In this document: piece by piece, positions 40,973 through 48,715 of the stretch
How the letters are laid out: each line of letters begins with the position of its first letter
Position numbering within the stretch: the stretch's first letter is position 1
Source of the DNA: Pseudomonas sp. 14P_8.1_Bac3
Lineage (GTDB): Bacteria; Pseudomonadota; Gammaproteobacteria; Pseudomonadales; Pseudomonadaceae
DNA: 64,000 nt
Direction of reading: 5' to 3'
Assembly (NCBI RefSeq): GCF_025466085.1
Contig: NZ_JANLOD010000066.1
Coordinates: forward strand, 209,614 to 273,613
The notes under the pieces: model-generated
Database searches by the model: none
Seen by the model: only the letters and a program-made list of their open reading frames with translations
What the model was told of the DNA's origin: nothing
Position numbers and translations under genes: made by a program

Positions 40973-43763
40973 TACTCACCTGCTTCATTGGTAATTGAAA
41001 AGTCCACAGACCGGCCGAGGCCTTGCCCGCAAAACGCTGGCCATCCACTTCAACCCGGCACGCGGTGGCGGAGCGCACCGAGAACGTCAGGTCGAACTGC
41101 CCGGCGAAGGAAAAGCTCACACGTCGATCATCCAGGTAACGCCAGTCCACCAGCGGCAGATTGGCTTCTTCCAGTGCCGGTCGGTCATCCCGATCGGCGC
41201 GCAGCACCAGCAGGGCCTTGTCGCTGCTCAAGTGCACATAGCGCCCCTGAGGCAAATCGCGCACGCCGGCAATGCCCTGCGAACGCAGCAGGTCCGGCCA
41301 GCCCATTTGTGGGTCAAGGCGCACCGTGCGCAACGCATCCATCCCGCGGACCTGCCACGCGCCGTCGGCGGTACGCGCCAGACTCGCCTGATAGAGGCCG
41401 TGAAGACGATCGAGGTAGTCGCTCATCCACAGGGACATCGGCTGTTGCTCGCGCATGTAGCCGTAGATCTCGTGCATGGCCTTGATCGAGGCTTGCTTGG
41501 TGCTTGAATAGAAGTGGTAGTAGAGGTGCAGGCCGCGCAGACGTCTTGGGCTGTCAGTCAGTTCGAAGGTGTCGATCACATCGCGGAAACCGTAGTACGG
41601 CCCTTTCCACAAGTTGGTATAGAGGTTTTCGTTGATGATCGGCGCGTAATACTGCAGTCCCCCTTCAGTGGGTCGCAGCAACGGATTCAAACCGGTCAGC
41701 GACGGATCGGCCTTGGTCATCATGGTCTCGGCGCCGTTGACGTTTTTCAGCCCCGCGTCGTAGGCCAGCTTCAGGGTCGCCGCCGATGGCAAGGCATCGC
41801 CGGGCCAGAACACCATCTTCACCGGTTTCTCCGGAGTGGTGAGGTTCTGGTTGATGTAGTCGCGCGAGCCGAAAATCTCGCGGCGAAAATCGATCTTGTC
41901 GTAACCCGGAATGGCCATGTTCAAGCCGTATTCCGGCTTGAAGTTTTCGCGTTTCTTCGCCTGTTCAGGTTGCATGAAAAACGGGTGACTGAAGGTGTGA
42001 GTCGCCACTTCAACCTTGGGGTTGGCGAAAATCTCGCGGGCAATCGGCTCCAGTTCACGCGCCAGGAACGGGTACATGCCGCGCGGTGAAATCTCGCCTT
42101 CAACGATAGACACCGAGGTCAGGAACGGGTTGGGTTTGATGAAATCTTCCAGCGTCTGGCGGCCGGCGTAAGGGGTGCCACGCACTTCGGCGCGGGAGGG
42201 GAAACCGTCGCCGTCAATGTGCACCGTAGCGATTCGACGGCCGTTCTCCGTGGTGGTGTCCGGACGCGGTTGCGCAGGCAGACGCAGGCTGGCCTGCAGG
42301 AACGCGAACGGATCGAGAATCCAGCGACTGCGTTCGTTGTTCACTTCGAGAATATACGGTGCGAGCGCAAGACCGCCCCATTCGCCCACCGCCACCGGGG
42401 TGAACACTTCACCGCCGGCATTGCTCAGCGACAACGCGGCTTTGGGTCCGTTGGGCAAAACGGAAACAGCGGTCAGGTCACGGGATCGGGGCTGCACCGG
42501 TGCTTCGAACGCCCCGAGCAGCGCCTTGTCCTGATAGGTAATGGTCAATGCCTGCGTCCCCGGTGGGGCGTCGCGCTTGAGCCCCAGACGCTTGAGCAGC
42601 AGCTTGTCCTCAACAGGCAGGCCGCCGAAGAACACCACCGGTACGCGTTCGTCCAGGCGCTTGCCGATCCAGCGGTTGAACGCCGGGCTGTCCTGCGGCG
42701 GGCCGCTGGTCATCCAGGTGATGACACCCGCGTACAAGCCGCTGAAGTCGTAATCCGGCATGGAGCTGCTGGCGGGCAGGTAATCCACGCGATAACCAAG
42801 GTATTCCAGCAGACCGCCCAGCAAGGTATGCCCGGCGTTGTTGGCCAGATCACCCTCGCGCGGGTCATAGATCATCGCGACCCGGCGTGGCTGGATTTCG
42901 ATGCTGCTGATGCCCATCGAGTCCAGATCGGGGGTGCCAATGAAGGGGATGAATCCTTCATCACGCAGACGCTTGGCCAGCTTGCGCGCTTCTTCGCGAC
43001 GCTCCGGCGGCAGGTAGTCGATGGCCACCAATGGGATGCCTTTGGCGCGCAGTGGTTGCATCTGAGTTTCAAGCCACTGCCGATCAGATTCGGACACTGG
43101 GCGGTAGCGTTTGGCAGAGGCATCCCAGCCGGCGTAAATGGACTCGACGGCCACCGCAGCGGCAACGCCATCAAGGTCCGGCAGCACTTCAAAGCCACGG
43201 TTGAAAAACAGCTTCAGCTTGGGTTCGCGCTGGTGCAATTCACGCAGGAAACTGGCGAGGGCGATGCGCTGCGGTTCCCGGGAGGCTTCAGGCAATAACG
43301 TAAAGCTGTCGAGGGTATCGAGGAACAGGCCGGCGTAGCCTTGAGCCTGAAGCGTCTTGGCCGCGCCGAACAAATGCTCACGCCAGGCCGGTGCCGACAG
43401 GTCCATGACCTGACTGTCCCAGGAGTCGTTGCGCACAGGGCTGACGGCCTTTTTCAGGCCGGCCTTTTCGATATCCGCCTTGGTGCCGCTGAACTCGCCG
43501 ACCGACAGGTAGGCGAACGGCTGGCTGCCGAGCTTGCGCAGGGTTTTGACGTCGCTACCGGTCAGGTGCCCCGGCTCGACCACCGCCCAATCGAACTGCG
43601 CCAACTCGGAAATCGGCGGTTGGACGGCGTACCAGAACGCCACGCTGGAGGGTTGCGGCAATGCAGAAGCCTGGACGGCAGGCCCGCTGACAAATAGCGC
43701 CAAAGCGGCCAACAACCGTTTAGCGGCCAAGCGGACACGCGTCCTGCGAAAAACGATTTCCAT
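40950..43763 (-). CDS. pelA: Pel hydrolase/deacetylase PelA
   Basis: This 937-residue periplasmic enzyme has a signal peptide, an N-terminal GH-type hydrolase domain (about 40-280) with the catalytic Glu207 in VAVESIYAGWD, a reductase-like central domain (295-490) and a CE4 deacetylase domain. The deacetylase metal site is visible as D517/D519 (HIDGDGF) and H590/H594 (THTFSH). These agree, with a shift of 10-11 residues, with the P. aeruginosa residues E218, D528/D530 and H600/H604 as I recall them. It partly deacetylates and trims Pel during export. It lies 62 bases after pelX. Confidence 0.97.
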   Translation of the reverse strand: MEIVFRRTRVRLAAKRLLAALALFVSGPAVQASALPQPSSVAFWYAVQPPISELAQFDWAVVEPGHLTGSDVKTLRKLGSQPFAYLSVGEFSGTKADIEKAGLKKAVSPVRNDSWDSQVMDLSAPAWREHLFGAAKTLQAQGYAGLFLDTLDSFTLLPEASREPQRIALASFLRELHQREPKLKLFFNRGFEVLPDLDGVAAAVAVESIYAGWDASAKRYRPVSESDRQWLETQMQPLRAKGIPLVAIDYLPPERREEARKLAKRLRDEGFIPFIGTPDLDSMGISSIEIQPRRVAMIYDPREGDLANNAGHTLLGGLLEYLGYRVDYLPASSSMPDYDFSGLYAGVITWMTSGPPQDSPAFNRWIGKRLDERVPVVFFGGLPVEDKLLLKRLGLKRDAPPGTQALTITYQDKALLGAFEAPVQPRSRDLTAVSVLPNGPKAALSLSNAGGEVFTPVAVGEWGGLALAPYILEVNNERSRWILDPFAFLQASLRLPAQPRPDTTTENGRRIATVHIDGDGFPSRAEVRGTPYAGRQTLEDFIKPNPFLTSVSIVEGEISPRGMYPFLARELEPIAREIFANPKVEVATHTFSHPFFMQPEQAKKRENFKPEYGLNMAIPGYDKIDFRREIFGSRDYINQNLTTPEKPVKMVFWPGDALPSAATLKLAYDAGLKNVNGAETMMTKADPSLTGLNPLLRPTEGGLQYYAPIINENLYTNLWKGPYYGFRDVIDTFELTDSPRRLRGLHLYYHFYSSTKQASIKAMHEIYGYMREQQPMSLWMSDYLDRLHGLYQASLARTADGAWQVRGMDALRTVRLDPQMGWPDLLRSQGIAGVRDLPQGRYVHLSSDKALLVLRADRDDRPALEEANLPLVDWRYLDDRRVSFSFAGQFDLTFSVRSATACRVEVDGQRFAGKASAGLWTFQLPMKQVSNGQLVCN

Positions 43764-43825
43764 AACTCACTCTTGAAATGACTGAACCGAGGCGGCCTGA
43801 GCGCCGGACGATGAAAGCGACCGGG

Positions 43826-44758
43826 TTACAAACTGCGCAGAAGCTGTGCTAATCCGTCGCCGATGGAAGTCGGTGCCGGGAGCGTGAAGCGCTCGAGCAG
43901 GCGAGCGTTATTGGCGCGCGAATGGCGTATGTCGCCCTGGCGTTGCGCTTGATATGTCACGGTCAAAGGCTGGCCGGTGGCGTTCCCCAATTCAGTGATC
44001 AGATCGTTGAGGCTGGTGGAGCGACTGAGCCCGACATTTACCGCACCGGGGCTCGGCTCGCTCGCCTCCACGGCCTGGACGAGAATGCTCACCAGGTCGC
44101 GGACGTAAACGAAATCACGGGTCTGTTCACCGTCGCCAAAAATCGCCACCGGTTTGCGGGCCATGGCCCGTTCCGTGAAGATGCTGATCACACCGGAGTA
44201 CGGCGATGAAGGATCCTGGCGCGGGCCGAAGATGTTGAAGAACCGCAGGATCACCGGCTCCAGGCCATGCTCCCGGCGATAGAAATCGAGGTAATACTCG
44301 CTGGCCAGTTTGTCGCTGGCATACGGCGTCAGCGGCGACTTGGGCGTGTCTTCGTCGATCGCCGAACCTTCGCCATTGTTGCCGTAGATCGCCGCGCTGG
44401 ACGCGAAGACCACCCGCTTGATGCCGTTTTTCAACATGTGCTCGCACACGTTGAGGGTGCCCACGAAGTTGCTTTGATGGGTGCTGACCGGATCGTCCAC
44501 CGACGCTTGTACCGATGCGACGGCGGCCAGGTGCACGACGGCGGTGCAATCACGCATGGCTTGCTCGACAGCGACACTGTCCGCCACATCGCCAACCACC
44601 AGGTTCAAATTGGCGTTACCGATCGGCAGATTGCCGACCTTGCCAGTCGACAGATTATCCAGCACGCGGACCTTGTAGCCTTTGCCCAGCAACGCTTCTA
44701 CAAGGTGCGACCCAATAAATCCTGCACCGCCGGTAACGAGTATTCGTCCATCAAGCAT
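43826..44758 (-). CDS. pelX: UDP-sugar C4-epimerase PelX
   Basis: This 310-residue extended SDR has the NAD motif GGAGFIGSHLVEALL (residues 9-23), the catalytic Ser and YxxxK (SAAIYG, then YASDKLASEYY) and the FNIFGPRQDP sugar-binding stretch. It lies directly upstream of pelA on the same strand. In other Pseudomonas this position is held by PelX, a UDP-GlcNAc/UDP-GalNAc C4-epimerase that supplies GalNAc for Pel. I chose the ATG at 44758 (MLDGRILVTGGAG); the frame is open further upstream but not homologous. Confidence 0.9.
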   Translation of the reverse strand: MLDGRILVTGGAGFIGSHLVEALLGKGYKVRVLDNLSTGKVGNLPIGNANLNLVVGDVADSVAVEQAMRDCTAVVHLAAVASVQASVDDPVSTHQSNFVGTLNVCEHMLKNGIKRVVFASSAAIYGNNGEGSAIDEDTPKSPLTPYASDKLASEYYLDFYRREHGLEPVILRFFNIFGPRQDPSSPYSGVISIFTERAMARKPVAIFGDGEQTRDFVYVRDLVSILVQAVEASEPSPGAVNVGLSRSTSLNDLITELGNATGQPLTVTYQAQRQGDIRHSRANNARLLERFTLPAPTSIGDGLAQLLRSL

Positions 44759-44989
44759 GAAATTTCTTCCTGAAGATTCAAACGGACACTCCGTAGGTAA
44801 CGTCCGCAAAACGGTGACTCCGTGGATCACTGATCCAGGCTGATGGCACTTGGCCTCTCCAGCCTCACACTGCGACATTGCCGAAATCTCGAAGGTTCAA
44901 AAAAAAATCGGAAATTCGTTCTAAGCAGCGGCGTTTTTATGGCGCTAGGCCATTAACGGCCGCAGATAATGTGAGATCGACGTCACACT

Positions 44990-45003
44990 GTCAATAGATT
45001 GTC
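44990..45003. promoter_or_regulatory. FleQ-box-like site 1 upstream of the pel operon
   Basis: GTCAATAGATTGTC matches the FleQ consensus GTCANTAAATTGAC with two differences. It lies about 230 bases upstream of pelX. FleQ binds such boxes and controls pel transcription in response to c-di-GMP in P. aeruginosa. Confidence 0.6.
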
Positions 45004-45040
45004 TAATTTGTCGCTAGGCGGTTTTTGGACGCATAAGATA

Positions 45041-45054
45041 GTCATTTAATTGAC
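45041..45054. promoter_or_regulatory. FleQ-box-like site 2 upstream of the pel operon
   Basis: GTCATTTAATTGAC matches the FleQ consensus with one difference and is close to palindromic. It is 51 bases from site 1, about five DNA turns, which would place both on one face of the helix. Confidence 0.7.
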
Positions 45055-45165
45055 ACATTCATCGCGCCTCGCTGCTACGACGCACGGCGCAGATGAATTT
45101 TTCTTCACCCCGGCGCAGCGCCACAGCAGCTACATTGCGCTCGCTCATTCAAGAAACTACGGTTT

Positions 45166-45191
45166 GCCCGCCCTCCCGCGGGCTTTTTTTT
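45166..45191 (+). terminator. Rho-independent terminator with no upstream gene
   Basis: GCCCGC, a 6-base loop and GCGGGC are followed by eight T residues. No gene on the plus strand precedes it, so it may end a small RNA that begins near 45080. Confidence 0.85.
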
Positions 45192-45193
45192 GC

Positions 45194-45286
45194 CCGGCTT
45201 GCTCGCGATGGTCGTCAACGATGCACGCGGGCTGCCTGAATGTACGCAGCGCCCTCGGGCCCATCGCCAGCAACCTGGCTCCTACA
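45194..45286. repeat. REPIN with 90-base inner sequence, copy 1
   Basis: GGCTTGCTCGCGATGG at the left and CCATCGCCAG..GGCTCCTAC at the right are inverted REP ends. The inner sequence (ACGCGGGCTGCCTGAATG) is shared with the element at 51281-51380, so the whole unit has spread as one repeat. The left end is truncated by the terminator. Confidence 0.75.
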
Positions 45287-45383
45287 GAATTTGTGTGATT
45301 CGCAAGATTTTCGCGGCGTGTTCACTATTTGTTGAGCATTTGCGCCGTATGCTCGCGCGATCCCCTTTCGGCAGCCAGACCCC

Positions 45384-46811
45384 ATGCGCCACGCTTCCTC
45401 ATTGCTTCTGCTCACTGCTCTGCTGTTTTTCTTCACCTTGGGTAATCACCAACTGCAGGAATCTACCGAGGCGCGGGTCGCCGGGATTGCCATGGAAATG
45501 CACCTGGATAACGACTGGGTGACACCGCGGTTGCTGGGCGAGTCGTTTCTGGAGAAACCACCCCTGAGTCTGTGGCTCGATGCCGGGGCGATTCGCGCCT
45601 TTGGCGGTACACCCTGGGCCGTGCGGCTGGCGTCAGCCTTCGCCGGTTTGTTCAGCGTAATGCTGCTCTACGCGATGCTGCGTCGGTTTGGCCGGCCCAA
45701 AGCGATTGCCTGGACTGCAGGGATATTGCTGGCGACCATGGCCAGTTACTGGAGCAACGTGCGCGGTGTCGGCGAAGACGCCTTGCTCGCTCTCGGCGTG
45801 AGCATGGCACTGCTGGCGTTTTTCCATGGGCATCGACAGGCGAGCGGCGGCAATGCATTACTGTTTGCCGCGGGAATCGCCATCGCGACGCTGAGCAAAG
45901 GCGTGCTGGGCCTGGCGATGCCTGGCGTGGTGATCTTCGCGTTTCTGCTGGCCGAGAGTCTGATCGACAAACGCCTGAAGATCGCGGACTGGATACGCCC
46001 GGCATTGCTGACGTTGCTGGGGCTGATACCCCTGACAATCTGGCTCGCGGTGCTGTATCAGCGCGGCGGCGTGCAGGCTCTAACGGAAGTGCTGCTGACC
46101 AACAGCGTCGGGCGTTTCAGCGGCTCCTTCGTCGAGGCGGGGCACTACGAGCCGTTCTATTACTACCTGGCGAAACTGCCGCAGGCATTTCTGCCGTGGA
46201 ATATTCTGGTGTACCTGGGGCTGTGGCACTTTCGCAAAAGCCTGCTGGCCAATCGTTACCTGTTGTTCTTCACACTATGGGTGCTGGCGCAGTTCGTCAT
46301 GCTGACGCTGGCTTCGAGTAAACGCACCGTTTACCTGATGTCAATGACGCCCGCAGCGGCAGTCATCGCGGCTGAATACGCAGGCGTTCTATTTGAAAAA
46401 CTGAAGGGCGCTTCGAACGTGTCGAGCCGTATCGCACGTCATCGGCAAGGCTTGGCCCTGGGAGTCATTGGTGGAGTCATCGTCTGTTACCTCGCCGCGG
46501 CCCAATGGATGCTGCCGCACGCCGATCGCACACTGTCCTTCCTGCCGCTGACCGATCAGATTCAGGCAATGCAAACCCGCGGGCAAAACGTTGCCTTGTT
46601 CCAGCCCAATGAACGCGTGGGCGGTGCCAGCATGTTCTACACGCAACGCGTGCTCACAGGGCTGGAGACCGAGGCGCAGCTTCATGAGTTTCTGGGGAAG
46701 TCGCCCACCAACGTCGCGGTCATCACCACGGACGCGGAACCGGGCCTGCCGCTGAAGGTGCTGAAGGTGATACAGGTCGGCCGCCAGCATTACTACTTTG
46801 TCGGGCAGTGA
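45384..46811 (+). CDS. ArnT-like GT39/GT83 membrane glycosyltransferase
   Basis: This 475-residue protein has about 10-12 hydrophobic segments and the N-terminal acidic motif ESTEARVAGIAMEM, followed by SFLEKPPLSLWLDAG, as in ArnT/PMT enzymes that use a polyprenyl-phosphate sugar. It probably adds a sugar to lipid A or another envelope lipid. It is shorter than true ArnT (about 550 residues), so the donor and acceptor are uncertain. The start has only a weak ribosome site. The converging PAP2 and histidine phosphatase genes fit a lipid-modification group. Confidence 0.82.
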   Translation: MRHASSLLLLTALLFFFTLGNHQLQESTEARVAGIAMEMHLDNDWVTPRLLGESFLEKPPLSLWLDAGAIRAFGGTPWAVRLASAFAGLFSVMLLYAMLRRFGRPKAIAWTAGILLATMASYWSNVRGVGEDALLALGVSMALLAFFHGHRQASGGNALLFAAGIAIATLSKGVLGLAMPGVVIFAFLLAESLIDKRLKIADWIRPALLTLLGLIPLTIWLAVLYQRGGVQALTEVLLTNSVGRFSGSFVEAGHYEPFYYYLAKLPQAFLPWNILVYLGLWHFRKSLLANRYLLFFTLWVLAQFVMLTLASSKRTVYLMSMTPAAAVIAAEYAGVLFEKLKGASNVSSRIARHRQGLALGVIGGVIVCYLAAAQWMLPHADRTLSFLPLTDQIQAMQTRGQNVALFQPNERVGGASMFYTQRVLTGLETEAQLHEFLGKSPTNVAVITTDAEPGLPLKVLKVIQVGRQHYYFVGQ

Positions 46812-46887
46812 AAGCAGCGCCATCGTGCCTCGCGGGGCCAGCCTGATCATGGGCGTGCGCATTTCTCGCGCACGCCCAGCATGAAGC

Positions 46888-46978
46888 GTAGGAGCCGGCT
46901 TGCCGGCGATGGCGTCCGCTCGCCAATGAAGAGGTTGCCTGACCCACCGCAATCGCGAGCAAGCTCGCTCCTACAGGG
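46888..46978. repeat. REPIN between the GT and PAP2 genes
   Basis: GTAGGAGCCGGCTTGCCGGCGATGG and an inverted AATCGCGAGCAAGCTCGCTC-CTAC form a REP doublet. Its right end overlaps the last codons of the PAP2 gene and supplies its stop codon. Confidence 0.8.
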
Positions 46979-47798
46979 GATCTCCGGCGCAGGCATTTGC
47001 TGCGTTCGCTGACATCTGTGGCGAGGTCGCGGGGTGGAGGGGGACATCCAGCCGCGCTCGCCCATAAAACGCCAACGCCGTCAGCAAACACGCCAGCCAT
47101 ACGAAAATCCCGGCCCAGAAGGTGTGGGACATGTAGTGCCAGCCTTGCAGAACCCGCGTCGTACCGTAAACGAAACCGAGCAGCAGCGAGCCGTACATCA
47201 GCGCTTTCGAATAGCGCCAGCGATAGCGGCGCGCCACGAAGTACAGCGCCAGCATGGTGAACCCGCCCGACGCATGCCCGCCCGGCCAGCAGCGACCGTC
47301 ACCCGCTTCCTTGAACAGCTGGAAGTTGCTGAACCACTCCACGTGAGCCATTTTCCCGCCGTAAAGCGTGGTTTCAATCGGGCAGTACACGCTGGTGTGC
47401 GACTTGAGGAAATGAATCACGCCGGTGCAGATGGCAAACGCGAACACCACGAATAAAAAATCGCGACGATGTTCGTAGGCAAACTTCAACACCGGGGCGA
47501 CTTTGCTCCGCTGCAAAAAACCACCAAGGCGCGGACGCTTCTGTGGGTTGACCAGCGGCCAGACAAACGACAGCATCGCGCCGATCAAGGCAATTTCAGC
47601 CGTCCAGTTCGGGATGATCCGCGCCCACTTGTGGGTGAGTTTTTCAAAGAAATGGACCTGGTCCAGCGGAAAGCTCCGGGTCAGCGGATCAAAGAACAGA
47701 TTGCTGAACGCAATGTCGATTTTGGTCAGGTCGAACAGCAGGAAAACCAGCGCCGCACAGGCCAGTGGAATGCCGAAATTGACGTAGTAAAAACGCAT
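46971..47798 (-). CDS. PAP2-family lipid phosphatase
   Basis: This 275-residue membrane protein has about six hydrophobic segments and the PAP2 motifs CWPGGHASGGF (motif 2) and TRVLQGWHYMSHTFWAG (motif 3, with the catalytic His). It should dephosphorylate a lipid phosphate such as lipid A or undecaprenyl pyrophosphate. I chose the ATG at 47798 (MRFYYVNFG); a GTG at 47810 that overlaps the upstream stop is possible. The last residues and stop codon lie inside a REP element. It follows the histidine phosphatase gene in the same operon. Confidence 0.88.
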   Translation of the reverse strand: MRFYYVNFGIPLACAALVFLLFDLTKIDIAFSNLFFDPLTRSFPLDQVHFFEKLTHKWARIIPNWTAEIALIGAMLSFVWPLVNPQKRPRLGGFLQRSKVAPVLKFAYEHRRDFLFVVFAFAICTGVIHFLKSHTSVYCPIETTLYGGKMAHVEWFSNFQLFKEAGDGRCWPGGHASGGFTMLALYFVARRYRWRYSKALMYGSLLLGFVYGTTRVLQGWHYMSHTFWAGIFVWLACLLTALAFYGRARLDVPLHPATSPQMSANAANACAGDPL

Positions 47799-47806
47799 GC
47801 ATGTAC

Positions 47807-48499
47807 TCACTTAGGGGTCACCGAGCGCCAATCGGAAGCTTCGATAAAACCGAGCATCCGCGGCGTTTGCTCGGGTTCGGCGATGACAAACAACGAGGCG
47901 CCATAGCCGAGGCTGGACGTCGGCCACTTCAGGTCTTTCTCCATCTGCGCCATGCATTCGCTGTGGGTCACCAGGATCAGATTGCGACCCGCCACCTTGT
48001 GCGCCAGGGCATCACGCAGCATCGTGCCTTTGCAGGCGATCAACCAATTGTCATTGAAGCCGACCTTGTTGAACATGTAGCTGGCGGTCTGTGCGGTCCG
48101 AATCATCGGGCTGTTGTAGATGTCTGCCTTGCCCAGCCCCAACTGCTCGAACTGCGCACCGACACTCACGGCAACATTGCGCGAACGATCGGTGATGCCA
48201 TCGTTGCCACTCAGGCACGCGGCTTTGGAGTGGTCGCAGCGCTCGACATGCCGCACCAGCACAATCATGTCGCCCTTGGCCCAACTGGATAACAACGCTT
48301 GAGCGCCCGTGGCATTGCCATGCGCCAGGTCCGGCACGGCGGCAGGCCGCAGTAGCCAGATCGTCAGCGGAATCACCAGCACGGCCGAGGCCAGCACCAC
48401 CGCGAAAGTACGATAACGGGCAAGATGGCTCAGATCAATCGAGCGCTTTATCCCGAACAGCCTCAGTCTTAATTCCACATCAGGCCACCTCACCGGCAT
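47807..48499 (-). CDS. Histidine phosphatase family protein (Ais-like)
   Basis: This 230-residue protein has one N-terminal membrane helix (about 30-50) and a periplasmic phosphoglycerate-mutase-like domain. The catalytic motif is LVRHVERCD, and a second histidine lies in LVTHSECMAQ. Ais-type enzymes remove a phosphate from the LPS core heptose, which fits the neighbouring PAP2 and ArnT-like genes; the substrate here is inferred. Its TGA lies 8 bases upstream of the PAP2 ATG. Confidence 0.85.
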   Translation of the reverse strand: MPVRWPDVELRLRLFGIKRSIDLSHLARYRTFAVVLASAVLVIPLTIWLLRPAAVPDLAHGNATGAQALLSSWAKGDMIVLVRHVERCDHSKAACLSGNDGITDRSRNVAVSVGAQFEQLGLGKADIYNSPMIRTAQTASYMFNKVGFNDNWLIACKGTMLRDALAHKVAGRNLILVTHSECMAQMEKDLKWPTSSLGYGASLFVIAEPEQTPRMLGFIEASDWRSVTPK

Positions 48500-48715
48500 C
48501 CATCACTTGATTCGATGCCACGAGGGTAGAGAGCACGGCGTCGGCGGGGAGTGAAACCCATGTGAAAAAAAGCTTAAGGCGCTCACTGCGACAAAATCCT
48601 TTCAGCTCTTGCGATCGCTGCCGATACAAACCTGCTACACACCCCTTGGCTACCAAAAACAACAATCTTCCAGCCAACCGACGACCCAAAAGCGCAACGT
48701 TCCTGGAGGAATTTG

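Larger units (their letters stand above)
44759..45383. other. 625-base intergenic region between pelX and the ArnT-like gene
   Basis: No convincing gene lies here. It holds two FleQ-box-like sites (44990 and 45041), a rho-independent terminator with no gene before it (45166-45191, possible small RNA) and a REPIN (45194-45286). The pel promoter should lie between about 44780 and 45040 on the minus strand. Confidence 0.6.

Noticed and set aside
38213..41485. Plus-strand open frame of 1090 codons
   Set aside because: It is antisense to pelB and the end of pelA; the real genes explain the codon pattern.
45050..45298. Plus-strand frame of 82 codons upstream of the ArnT-like gene
   Set aside because: It reads through a strong terminator and into a REPIN, so it is not a gene.
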